DNA of 24,887 nucleotides from CAZJAD01 sp964543855. Lineage in GTDB: Bacteria; Electryoneota; RPQS01; DYHQ01. A program made the translations under genes and the position numbers. Every line of letters begins with the position of its first letter. Position 1 is the stretch's first letter. The DNA is taken from the NCBI GenBank assembly GCA_964543855.1, contig CAZJAD010000024.1, positions 1 to 24,887 on the forward strand. Direction: 5' to 3'. The notes under the pieces are model-generated. The model was given only the letters and a program-made list of their open reading frames with translations. It was not told the DNA's origin and searched no databases. This document shows, one piece after another, positions 8,723 through 16,454 of the stretch.

Positions 8723-8751
8723 AATATAGCGCTATTAGCGTTTTTAGTCAA
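8723..8751 (-). promoter_or_regulatory. sigma70-like promoter of the inositol operon
   Basis: On the minus strand TTGACT (8751-8746) is followed by exactly 17 nt and TATATT (8728-8723), matching 5 of 6 bases of each consensus box. Transcription would start near 8716, giving a leader of about 50 nt before the MIPS start codon. Confidence 0.75.
8726..8740. promoter_or_regulatory. Overlapping palindromes in the MIPS promoter, candidate operator
   Basis: ATAGCGCTAT (8726-8735) is a perfect 10-bp palindrome, and CGCTATTAGCG (8730-8740) is an overlapping palindrome centred on 8735, so TAGCG recurs in both orientations. Both sit in the spacer and -10 box, where a bound repressor would block RNA polymerase. 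No regulator gene lies nearby. Confidence 0.45.
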
Positions 8752-8867
8752 GTAGATGACTCATGCCCTGTGGTATCCTCTTGCCTATGAATTGGGGCAT
8801 CACGAGCCCGTTCATCATCATACTCGATCCAAGCAGATAATCTGTCCTCGATAGTGCTGAGAGAGCA

Positions 8868-8897
8868 AGCCCCGACCGGCTTTCGCCGACCGGGGCT
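8868..8897 (-). terminator. Hairpin with GAAA tetraloop downstream of the second secreted-protein gene
   Basis: On the minus strand AGCCCCGGTCGGC and GCCGGTCGGGGCT form a 13-bp stem closed by GAAA, with two G-U wobbles in the middle. On the plus strand those two positions become mismatches, so the structure is built for the minus-strand RNA. It lies 24 nt after the stop at 8922. The tail (TGCTCTCTC) is pyrimidine-rich but lacks a U run, so it may be a 3'-end stabiliser or a weak terminator. Confidence 0.6.
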
Positions 8898-8921
8898 GCA
8901 TTCTTGTCTCATGTTTCGAGG

Positions 8922-11381
8922 TTACTTCATAAGGACCATCTTGTGCGCGGCGGTGAAGTTCGGCGTTTCCAATCGATAGATGTAAATGCCTGATGCCAAG
9001 TCTGATCCGTTGAACTGCACCTTGTGCATTCCCGCGGATTTCACTCCATCCGCCAGCACCGCGACCTCTTGACCCAGCAGATTGAACACTCGAAGACTCA
9101 CGTTCTCCGTGCGAGTAATGGTGTAAGCAATCTCTGTTGTCGGGTTGAAGGGATTCGGGTAGTTCTGACTCAGGCTGTAGGTCATCGGCGCCAATGCCTG
9201 CGGCTCGGCATCGCTTGTTCCTTCCGTCACCATCGCGCGGATCGTGTAGAAGTACGGCCTCGCCTCAGGCGCCTCGCCTTCTCGGTAGATGTAGAAGTGA
9301 TCGTGATTCTCCCAATCCTCAGCGTCATCGCCGATAATCTTTGGATACGGATCCGCCGTCTGCTCCACAAGTTCGAACCAGACCCAGAAGTCACCGGTCA
9401 TGCCGTGTGTTCCGGCAGCTCCATCGACGATGATTTCTTTCCAGTTTGGAAGAACTTCGCTCTCCGTTACAGGGATCGTTCCACGGAAGACGGCCTCACC
9501 GGGTGTTCCTTCGTCATCCAGGAAAATGCGCAGACCAACATCCTTCGTTCCGCTCTGGCTTCCATCAAACTGCGCCCGAATCATATTCAGGTTAAAGGGT
9601 AGATCAATGGAGTCGGCCTCGGGAGTGAATCTGACCATCGCGCCCTCGCCTGTGGCCAAGTTGAAAGCCCACTGAGTGGTGCGATTGTCATAACCCAGCT
9701 CCAAGTCCTCGTCTGCGCCCCGCACGTCAATGTCGCGGCAATAGCTGGTGTCATTCTCCAGATTCTCATCGACACCCAGGTATGACCACGCCAGAACGGT
9801 TGTCAGACCGGCAGCTCCCGGTGTCCAAGTCATGGACCGCGTGTCCGTCTCGCCGGATGCCAGGTCGATATTCGGGAGGAAACGGTGCTGCGAAGTGCCC
9901 TCTTCTTTCCACCATGCCGCGACTCCGGTCTGGTCCTGGGAACCCGCATTCACGAAGTACGCCGTTCCGTAGCCCACACGCCCCTCGGTCGTTGGGAAGC
10001 AGATCTGATAGGTGTAACAGGACATGTCATTTGGAAATCCGGATTCGTAGGTCAAAGTGATGTTATCGAAGCAGGGGCCAACACCGGTCAAGCCGTCAGA
10101 ATTCGACTCCATGACGACCTTGATCTGAACCACGGAACCGATGTAGGACGAGATGTCGAAACCCGACATGTACGCTTCACTGTAGAGGTACCACCCGAGC
10201 TCAGGTGCATCCGGGTGCACGTAATTGAAGCCGTCCGGGTCGCAGGTTGGGTTGGAGGCAAAACACCAAGTGGAACCGCTGTCACCGGTGACTTCCCAGT
10301 GCCAGAAATCACAGTCGGGGAAGTTATCCGGGTCACTGCCGAGGAGCCCCGTGATCATGAAGTCCACGAAAACGGTGCCAAAATCCAATTCCGTCAGATC
10401 GATGTACGGCGACACGATTTCGTCATTCATGTCGTCATTGTACACATAGTTGACTGGATCATTGCACGCCAGGTAATGTGTGCCTGAAGGCGGCGGAGCG
10501 GGTGGATTCAGGACTTCGTCCGCCACGCGCCAGAGATCCCCACCGATAGGTCGGTTCGTGCTACTAATCCAATCGGTATCATCGTCGCCGTCATTGGAGA
10601 AGACCGTATTGCTGCCGGAGAAAACGCGGATCTCGTCCACCTGCCAGCCAAAGGCCCACCGTTGCCCGGCCCCGTCGCAAGTGTCCCAAGCTGGGTCAGA
10701 TGCGAACGCCCAACGCAGCCGGACGGTCTGTCCCGCCCAGGGGGTCAGGTCAACCGTCTGCAGGAACCAGTCATAGTGCTGACCACACCAGCCGGGAATA
10801 TTCGGATCCTCGCCGTGCTGGAAGCCGAAGCTATACAAGCTGCTTCGGTCGTAGTCGGGATCAAGATAGTCATTCGTGATAACGGTCCAGGTTGTTCCAT
10901 CGTCGGTCGAGATCCTCAAGTTGCAGCCGTCCCAGCCGTTATACGGCGGCTCGGCTCCGACAGGCAATTCGCACGCGATGCGGCTCTGAAAGGTCAGAGA
11001 GCAACTTCCCGCCGGCAAGGTGATGGAGGGTGAATTCAGAACCATGTACCAGTCATTGATATAACCCACGGTATCGCAGGAAACTGGATTCTGGCCCATG
11101 CACCAGGACATGCCTGAGCCGCCATAAGCCATCCAAGTGTCAATGTGCCAGGAGCCAGGAACTGCGGTCAGGTCGACGGATGTCCAACCATTCAACCCGC
11201 TCTCCCAGTCTTCGATAAAGATGACCTCATCAAGGTGCCCCGCCTTGGCCGCGGGTTTTACACCCGTCGCCGGCAAGACGGTGTTGTTTTGGGTTTCTAC
11301 AGTCGTGCAGGGCTCACCTGCCAGAGCAATCGTGGCGCCTACAATCAGAAGTAGCAGCCCCAGTGTCACGCAACGCCTCAT
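8922..11381 (-). CDS. Secreted protein with C-terminal sorting domain
   Basis: An 819-residue exported protein. The signal peptide is MRRCVTLGLLLLIVGATIALA with likely cleavage after residue 21. Two beta-sandwich regions resembling MAM/lectin-like modules follow (DWESGLNGWTS...WHIDTWMAYGG...RISTDDGTTW...VRLRWAFASD, about residues 50-255; then LWRVADEV...EIVSPYIDL...VQIKVVMESN). A CARDB-like section and a C-terminal tail with QNYPNPFNPTTEI, LASGIYIYRL and HKMVLMK end the protein. The tail closely resembles that of the truncated protein at the left edge, so the two probably share an export route. No protease or glycosidase motif was recognised. The ATG at 11381 has GGGAGG at 7-nt spacing. It appears to be a single-gene unit with its own promoter and 3' hairpin. 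Confidence 0.88.
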   Translation of the reverse strand: MRRCVTLGLLLLIVGATIALAGEPCTTVETQNNTVLPATGVKPAAKAGHLDEVIFIEDWESGLNGWTSVDLTAVPGSWHIDTWMAYGGSGMSWCMGQNPVSCDTVGYINDWYMVLNSPSITLPAGSCSLTFQSRIACELPVGAEPPYNGWDGCNLRISTDDGTTWTVITNDYLDPDYDRSSLYSFGFQHGEDPNIPGWCGQHYDWFLQTVDLTPWAGQTVRLRWAFASDPAWDTCDGAGQRWAFGWQVDEIRVFSGSNTVFSNDGDDDTDWISSTNRPIGGDLWRVADEVLNPPAPPPSGTHYLACNDPVNYVYNDDMNDEIVSPYIDLTELDFGTVFVDFMITGLLGSDPDNFPDCDFWHWEVTGDSGSTWCFASNPTCDPDGFNYVHPDAPELGWYLYSEAYMSGFDISSYIGSVVQIKVVMESNSDGLTGVGPCFDNITLTYESGFPNDMSCYTYQICFPTTEGRVGYGTAYFVNAGSQDQTGVAAWWKEEGTSQHRFLPNIDLASGETDTRSMTWTPGAAGLTTVLAWSYLGVDENLENDTSYCRDIDVRGADEDLELGYDNRTTQWAFNLATGEGAMVRFTPEADSIDLPFNLNMIRAQFDGSQSGTKDVGLRIFLDDEGTPGEAVFRGTIPVTESEVLPNWKEIIVDGAAGTHGMTGDFWVWFELVEQTADPYPKIIGDDAEDWENHDHFYIYREGEAPEARPYFYTIRAMVTEGTSDAEPQALAPMTYSLSQNYPNPFNPTTEIAYTITRTENVSLRVFNLLGQEVAVLADGVKSAGMHKVQFNGSDLASGIYIYRLETPNFTAAHKMVLMK

Positions 11382-11463
11382 CTGTAACCTCCCAGAAGCT
11401 TAGATTGAAAAGACTCCAGCCTACCGGTTCGCCCGCAGCTGGTACTATCTGCCATATCATAAT

Positions 11464-11492
11464 AAGATAATAAATCCATCATAGAGAGTCAA
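11464..11492 (-). promoter_or_regulatory. Putative sigma70-like promoter of the secreted-protein gene
   Basis: On the minus strand TTGACT (11492-11487), a 17-nt spacer and TATCTT (11469-11464) lie in an AT-rich patch. The start would fall near 11457, about 75 nt ahead of the ATG at 11381. Confidence 0.5.
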
Positions 11493-11543
11493 GTCCACTT
11501 TCACCCTGCCTGACCCCCTGTTTCCTCCCCTATCCCGCTGCAC

Positions 11544-11927
11544 CTAAATCACCTTCCCCAGGATGTAGCCTATGACAATCCCCACAATGAGGGCCACGGT
11601 TACGACTCGTGTAGTCAGGACATCTCGTGAATAGCCCCGCTTGATCAGGACGACGGCCGAGAAATAACCCAGCGCGTTCATCAGCCAAATCAGCGGTATC
11701 GAAAGCGCCTTAACGATCAGGGGTCCGATCCATGGAATCAGGGCAACCAAGGCCAGAAGTCCGGTAAAGGCCTGGGTCAGCAGTCCAAAGACCGTGACGA
11801 CGATGGCAATCACTCGTCCTTGAACATGAAGCAGCAGACCCACCGTTATCATGGCGACGATCGTTGACCAGACGATGATCGGCCGCCTGTAAGAGACCCA
11901 GAAGATGTGCCAACGGCGCGTAGTCAT
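11544..11927 (-). CDS. Small integral membrane protein of unknown function
   Basis: A 127-residue protein that I do not recognise. It has a short basic N-terminus (MTTRRWHIFWVSYRRP) and about four hydrophobic segments, near residues 17-32, 38-63, 67-95 and 107-125, so both ends may be cytoplasmic. There are no cysteines or obvious catalytic residues. The ATG at 11927 has only a weak GAGA-type ribosome-binding signal. The gene is flanked by 162 nt before the secreted-protein start and by 317 nt before the divergent lpxH-like gene, so it looks like an independent unit. Its frame is clean and the strongly hydrophobic composition argues that it is real. Confidence 0.6.
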   Translation of the reverse strand: MTTRRWHIFWVSYRRPIIVWSTIVAMITVGLLLHVQGRVIAIVVTVFGLLTQAFTGLLALVALIPWIGPLIVKALSIPLIWLMNALGYFSAVVLIKRGYSRDVLTTRVVTVALIVGIVIGYILGKVI

Positions 11928-12244
11928 TGATTCTCAGAAAATTGGCCTGACTCCGTGCTCACGAGTGCGAAACGAAAGGCTCGTGCAGAGCGTAAAACAG
12001 CAACGGGTCGGAAGCGCTGAATCCATGCTAGCAGCGTAACAAACTGTTATACAAGGGGGTAGGATTCGGTCAGCTTTGGCTTTCGGCGATGTTTTTCTCA
12101 GCACAGTTCACTCCATAAGGTAATCTATCCCTCTTTCTTTGTCAAGCAAAAACATGGCTTGACCGAGCTACACTGCGAAAGTCATTGCATTTGGCTATGA
12201 AAGTCGGTATATTAACAAGTCCATAGCATTTTCGGAGCTAACCC
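11928..12244. other. Divergent intergenic region
   Basis: These 317 nt separate the small membrane-protein gene (minus) from the lpxH-like gene (plus). Apart from the plus-strand promoter at 12185-12213 I see no coding frame with family character, no RNA gene and no clear terminator. The stretch 12030-12150 is AT-richer than its surroundings, as expected for a divergent promoter region. Confidence 0.5.
12185..12213 (+). promoter_or_regulatory. Putative promoter of the lpxH-PBP operon
   Basis: TTGCAT (12185-12190), a 17-nt spacer and TATATT (12208-12213) give a good -10 box with a moderate -35 box. Transcription would begin near 12220, about 25 nt before the TTG start codon, leaving room for the GGAG ribosome-binding site. 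Confidence 0.5.
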
Positions 12245-13006
12245 TTGGTCCGGCTTGAGGCGCCCGTATATTTTCTTGCGGATCTGCACCTGGGTGAGGC
12301 CGCCGCGCCTGACGAGGCGGCGAAACTCCAGAAGCTGGAGGCGTTTCTCCGAGAGGTGGAGGCCAAGGCTAAAGCACTGGTTCTCGTGGGGGACATCTTC
12401 GATTTCTGGTATGAATGGCATGCCGTCATTCCCAAGGCTCCTTTCGGCCTTCTGTGCCGTCTGCGCGGTCTGACCGCTGCGGGAATCCAACTCCACTACC
12501 TGCCCGGCAATCACGATTTTCGTCTACAAGGTTTTCTGGAGGAAGAAATCGGGGCCGTCGTCTACGAAGATGACGCCGAGTTTGAGATTGGGGAGCAGAG
12601 GATCTATGTCTACCACGGCGACGGCATCCTTCCTCACGACGGGGGTTATCGATTCTGGAAGCGGGTGCTGCGCAGCGGCCTGAATCAACGATTCTTCTCC
12701 TGGCTGCATCCTGATCTCGGAATGTTCTTGGCGCGTACGACCAGCCGCCGGAGCCGGACCGCGGGCCGCTACCGCGAAGTCGACGAGGACGAGTACGAAG
12801 CCTTCGCTCGGGGCCGATTCTCCCGGGGATTTCACGGTGTTGTGATGGGGCACAGCCATCATCCTCGGCAGGTCGAGTTCCCGGAGGGGGATTACATCAA
12901 TCTTGGGGACTGGATCCAGCATTTCTCTTACGGCATTCATGACGGGGAACGGCTCGCATTGCGGTACTGGGATGCTGATGAACAACCGGTCAAGGAATTA
13001 AAATGA
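12245..13006 (+). CDS. lpxH: LpxH-like UDP-2,3-diacylglucosamine diphosphatase (metallophosphoesterase)
   Basis: A 253-residue calcineurin-fold phosphoesterase. The full metal-ligand set is visible: DLHL (D13, H15), GDIFDFW (D50), GNHD (N89-D91), HGD (H124) and GHSHHPR (H203, H205). Length and motif spacing fit the LpxH group, which cleaves UDP-2,3-diacylglucosamine to lipid X plus UMP on the inner membrane during lipid A synthesis. The start is a TTG at 12245 with GGAG 7 nt upstream; no ATG or GTG in frame precedes the conserved DLHL. Its stop overlaps the next start codon (ATGA at 13003-13006), coupling it to the peptidoglycan synthase. A related phosphoesterase acting on another UDP-sugar lipid is possible. 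Confidence 0.82.
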   Translation: MVRLEAPVYFLADLHLGEAAAPDEAAKLQKLEAFLREVEAKAKALVLVGDIFDFWYEWHAVIPKAPFGLLCRLRGLTAAGIQLHYLPGNHDFRLQGFLEEEIGAVVYEDDAEFEIGEQRIYVYHGDGILPHDGGYRFWKRVLRSGLNQRFFSWLHPDLGMFLARTTSRRSRTAGRYREVDEDEYEAFARGRFSRGFHGVVMGHSHHPRQVEFPEGDYINLGDWIQHFSYGIHDGERLALRYWDADEQPVKELK

Positions 13007-15162
13007 GCGTGGGTGAGAGACATAGGTGGTGGCTTGGTGCTCTCCTGCTGGTTGTCGGACTGTTTGTCCTCGTTGGAGGCCTTCGCTTCTACCGGTTGTT
13101 AGTCCGTGGGATGCCTTCGCTGGAACAACTGGAGAACTACGACCCGAAGCTCAGCACCCGCATTCTTGACCGCAACGGAACAATCATCAAAGCACTGTAC
13201 ACACAGCGCCGCTTCTATGTGCCGCTTTCCAGAATTTCTCCGGCCATGACAACGGCGCTGCTGGCGATAGAGGACCATAAGTTCTATGACCACTGGGGCA
13301 TTCGCCCCGACGCCTTGGCCGCGGCGTTGGTCAAAGATGTCGTGCTACTCCGGTTTCGCCCTCGGGGAGCTTCGACCATCACTCAGCAATTGGCTCGGAC
13401 GCTATATTTCACCCAGGAACGTACCATCGTAAGGAAGCTCCGCGAGCAACTCACGGCTATCCAAATCGAACGCCGGTACTCGAAGGATGAAATCCTGGAG
13501 ATGTATCTGACGCAGAGCTACTTCGGGCATGGAGCCTACGGTATTGGCGCGGCAGCAAAGACTTTTTTCTCCTGCAGCCCGGCTGAGTTGACGCTGCCAC
13601 AAGCGGCACTCATCGCCGGCCTGCCTCGTTCTCCGTCGGGCTATGATCCCTTGCGTTATCCTGAGAGAGCGCGTGATCGGCGCAATCTCGTGCTGTGGCG
13701 CATGTGGAAGCTGGGAGCCATCACCGAAGCAGATTATCGGGGGGCGGTCGAGACTGATCTTGATCTGAGTCCTCCGGTCATGGAGGAAGCAGGAGAGGGG
13801 ATCGCACCCTACTTCACCGAGAATGTGCGCCAGATTCTGGGGCGTCGGGCACAGGCACTTGGCGTTGATCCCTATCACGATGGGCTGACGATTGAAACAA
13901 CCTTGGATGCGCGGCTTCAGGCGTGCGCGGAACAGGCGGTGGCCGAGTGGATGCCGACACTCCAGGAGGAAGTCAACAAAGAACATCCTCGCTCCGAGCT
14001 GTTCGGATTGCTCCGCCAACTCTACCCGGACGCAACATCAGCTGAGCTGCGACACCTTGCGCGCGATGAAACTCTCGTCGATTCGCTTTTTCGGGCGGAA
14101 TTTGAAGTTCAAGTGGCCTTTGTGGCGATTGACCCCAGCACAGGCGGCATTCTGGCCATGATCGGGGGACGGGACTTTGAGCGCACGAAGTTCAATCGGG
14201 CCACCCAGGCCATTCGCCAGCCGGGTTCGGCGTTCAAACCCATCCTGTACGCTGACCTTGTTGACAGGGGACTGCCGCTCTCTCTTCGAGTGCCCAACGA
14301 GGAAGTGATTGTGGAACTCCCGAATGGAGATATCTGGGCTCCACAGAATTTCGATTCGTCAGTCGGCGGAGATGCGAGCCTTCGTGAGGCGTTGCAGAGG
14401 TCTCTGAATCTCGTCAGCATTCGGCTGTTGCGTGATTACACAACTCCACAGGCTGTCGTTGCCATGGGTCGGCGGTTGGGGATCCGAACGCACATTGATG
14501 CTGTGGATGCCCTGGCACTGGGGACATCAGGCGTCATCCCGCTCGAACTGGTGTCCTGTTTTGGCGTCTTTCAAGCTCGGGGTGTGCGTGCCGAGCCGAT
14601 GTATATTACCCGCATCCTTGACGAATTCGGGCAGGTCATCGCGGAGTATTCGCCGCAGAGATCGGTTGTGCTTTCCGAAGAGACCGCCTTTCTGGTCACG
14701 AGCCTCTTGGAATCTGTGACCGAACCGGGGGGAACCGGTGTGAGCTTGCGGTCGAAATTCCATTTCGCACATGCTGCGGCAGGGAAGACAGGCACGACGG
14801 ATGATTACACGGATGCCTGGTTTGTCGGATTCACACCGCATCTTGCAGCCGCGGTTTGGGTTGGTCTTGATGATCCATCCAAAACTCTTGGCGAGGACCA
14901 GGAGGGAGCTCACGCCGCTCTGCCTATCTGGGCGCGGTTCATAACGCTGGCCTACGATACGATGGGCTATCCTGAGGAGGGGTTTGTTGCGCCGGATGGA
15001 GTTGCGAGGGCCGAGGTATGCGCTGAAAGCGGAAAGCTGGCCCGCGAAGGTTGTCCCCGGGTCTACACCGAGTACTTTTCGCGCAAGCACCTTTTGCAGG
15101 AATACTGTCCACTACATATTGGTTCATCCTGGCCCCATAGGAGGTGGCCGAGCATCTTATAA
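13003..15162 (+). CDS. Bifunctional penicillin-binding protein 1 (transglycosylase/transpeptidase)
   Basis: A 719-residue class A PBP that polymerises lipid II and cross-links the stem peptides in the periplasm. One N-terminal membrane helix (residues 9-31) is followed by a GT51 domain with catalytic E90 in AIEDHKFYDHWG, RGASTITQQLAR and the RKLREQ..AIQIERRYSKDEILEMYL block. The transpeptidase domain has SxxK as S409-A-F-K412, SxN as S467-L-N469 and K595-T-G. The C-terminus carries CAESGKLAREGCP and a further Cys, a feature I know from PBP1A proteins of several non-model Gram-negatives. The usual GGSTITQQ reads RGASTITQQ here. It overlaps lpxH by 4 nt and lies 15 nt before the coiled-coil gene, so the three are almost certainly one transcript. 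Confidence 0.95.
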   Translation: MSVGERHRWWLGALLLVVGLFVLVGGLRFYRLLVRGMPSLEQLENYDPKLSTRILDRNGTIIKALYTQRRFYVPLSRISPAMTTALLAIEDHKFYDHWGIRPDALAAALVKDVVLLRFRPRGASTITQQLARTLYFTQERTIVRKLREQLTAIQIERRYSKDEILEMYLTQSYFGHGAYGIGAAAKTFFSCSPAELTLPQAALIAGLPRSPSGYDPLRYPERARDRRNLVLWRMWKLGAITEADYRGAVETDLDLSPPVMEEAGEGIAPYFTENVRQILGRRAQALGVDPYHDGLTIETTLDARLQACAEQAVAEWMPTLQEEVNKEHPRSELFGLLRQLYPDATSAELRHLARDETLVDSLFRAEFEVQVAFVAIDPSTGGILAMIGGRDFERTKFNRATQAIRQPGSAFKPILYADLVDRGLPLSLRVPNEEVIVELPNGDIWAPQNFDSSVGGDASLREALQRSLNLVSIRLLRDYTTPQAVVAMGRRLGIRTHIDAVDALALGTSGVIPLELVSCFGVFQARGVRAEPMYITRILDEFGQVIAEYSPQRSVVLSEETAFLVTSLLESVTEPGGTGVSLRSKFHFAHAAAGKTGTTDDYTDAWFVGFTPHLAAAVWVGLDDPSKTLGEDQEGAHAALPIWARFITLAYDTMGYPEEGFVAPDGVARAEVCAESGKLAREGCPRVYTEYFSRKHLLQEYCPLHIGSSWPHRRWPSIL

Positions 15163-15177
15163 ATCGGGAGGACAAAC

Positions 15178-16353
15178 ATGAATCTCATAAGTCGGTCCAA
15201 GCAACGCGGTTCCGTAGCCGCCATCGTGGCGGTAATTGTCGTGGTTCTGATCATTGTGGTACTCCTTCTCCACTTCTTGTCGCGGCGCGCGCCGGAGGCC
15301 GTGCAGGACTTCCAGCAGCTCGTCGTGAAGATCGACAAGTTGAACACACAGATCGCTTCTCGAGAGGATCGGATTCGCAATCTGGTGCGGCGATACAACG
15401 AAGATCGGCCGACGGCTGCCATTGACACGACCGGCCTGGGTCGATTCGGCCTGACGCCAGAGCAGGCTGAGCTCATGGCTCGGCGGATCGCTCAGGAGAA
15501 AGACCTCTCCTATCGTGGCATCCTGCAGGAAGTGATAGACCTCGACCAAGAAATGACGCAGCTCAGTCAAGAAATGCAGGAAATCCGCGCACGGCTGCGA
15601 CCACCCTATGTCATCCAGAAAGGGGAGACCCATTTCCAGGTGGCGATGAATTTCCTGACAGAGGATGTCGGCCTGAGCGAAGAGGAAGCCTTAAGGCACA
15701 TCGAGCGCGAGGCGCTTTTTCCGGAGATGTTACCGGGTTTTGAGATTTGGAATTATTGGGGCGAAGGTGTGTTCGGCACATTTGTAACCCAGGGCTCGGC
15801 GAAGATCAGCCCCAATGAGCTTATGCGCATCTCCAAGCGCAAGATTGATCAGGAACGCCGAACCCTGAGTGAAGCACGCGACCGAGCTCAGGAACAGGTT
15901 GCCGACCTTGAGGTGCACCGCACTGAGCTGGCAGCGCAGCTGGAGAAACTGGAGGCGGAACGCGCCAAAGCGCTGGCGCAAATCGCCCAGATGGCGGAGC
16001 AGAATGCGGATCTCGCCAGCCAACTCAACTCGGTTGTCCATCAAGTGGCTTCGTTCTCGACTTTCAAGAAGCAAGGAGTTTTGCATAAGCCCACGCTGGG
16101 GAAATGGAGGGTCGAGGATCTGGACAAGATGGAGAATATAAGGTCGATCGACCTGCGGCAGACTCAGGAGATTTCTTTTTCGGCGGCAGATGCGGGTGTC
16201 TCGAAGATATCCAAGGTTGTCCTGTTCCCGCGTTATTTTCTTGAAGACACAGATTATCGAGTCGACATCGCCCCGGATCGGGGTTCTGCCAAGTTGACTC
16301 TTCTGCGGCCCGAGCAATTCCAATTGGTTAGACTGGCTATCGCGATCGACTGA
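15178..16353 (+). CDS. Membrane-anchored coiled-coil protein with a LysM-like segment
   Basis: A 391-residue protein without a named family that I can recognise. It has one N-terminal membrane helix (12-34), a first coiled coil (about 40-72), a short Gln/Glu-rich helix (113-140), a LysM-like segment beginning PPYVIQKGETHFQVA (142-160), a long coiled coil (about 222-285) and a beta-rich C-terminal domain (300-391). The YVIQKGET wording matches the first strand and turn of LysM, but the rest of that domain is degenerate and interrupted by acidic helices. Topology suggests most of it is periplasmic. GGGAGG lies 6 nt before the ATG. Its position 15 nt after the PBP gene suggests a peptidoglycan-synthase partner or envelope spacer, which is inference. 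Confidence 0.75.
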   Translation: MNLISRSKQRGSVAAIVAVIVVVLIIVVLLLHFLSRRAPEAVQDFQQLVVKIDKLNTQIASREDRIRNLVRRYNEDRPTAAIDTTGLGRFGLTPEQAELMARRIAQEKDLSYRGILQEVIDLDQEMTQLSQEMQEIRARLRPPYVIQKGETHFQVAMNFLTEDVGLSEEEALRHIEREALFPEMLPGFEIWNYWGEGVFGTFVTQGSAKISPNELMRISKRKIDQERRTLSEARDRAQEQVADLEVHRTELAAQLEKLEAERAKALAQIAQMAEQNADLASQLNSVVHQVASFSTFKKQGVLHKPTLGKWRVEDLDKMENIRSIDLRQTQEISFSAADAGVSKISKVVLFPRYFLEDTDYRVDIAPDRGSAKLTLLRPEQFQLVRLAIAID

Positions 16354-16377
16354 TGCCGCTTCGGTGAACGAGGGTGC

Positions 16378-16408
16378 CGGAGATACTGCCGTCCCGGTGG
16401 TATCTTCG
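16378..16408 (+). other. Stable 14-bp intergenic hairpin
   Basis: CGGAGATACTGCCG pairs with CGGTGGTATCTTCG around the 3-nt loop TCC. Three pairs are G-U wobbles that exist only in plus-strand RNA. There is no U tract afterwards, and the radical SAM start codon is 46 nt downstream. It could be a processing or stability element, an attenuator, or a factor-dependent terminator between the cell-wall genes and the radical SAM gene. Confidence 0.6.
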
Positions 16409-16454
16409 ATGACAGGGACCATGATTAGCGGGCTCTAAATTCAGGAGGTGGATC

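Noticed and set aside
8760..8830. Inverted repeat GGGCAT/ATGCCC upstream of the MIPS promoter
   Set aside because: Only 6 bp with a gap of nearly 30 nt; expected by chance in this length.
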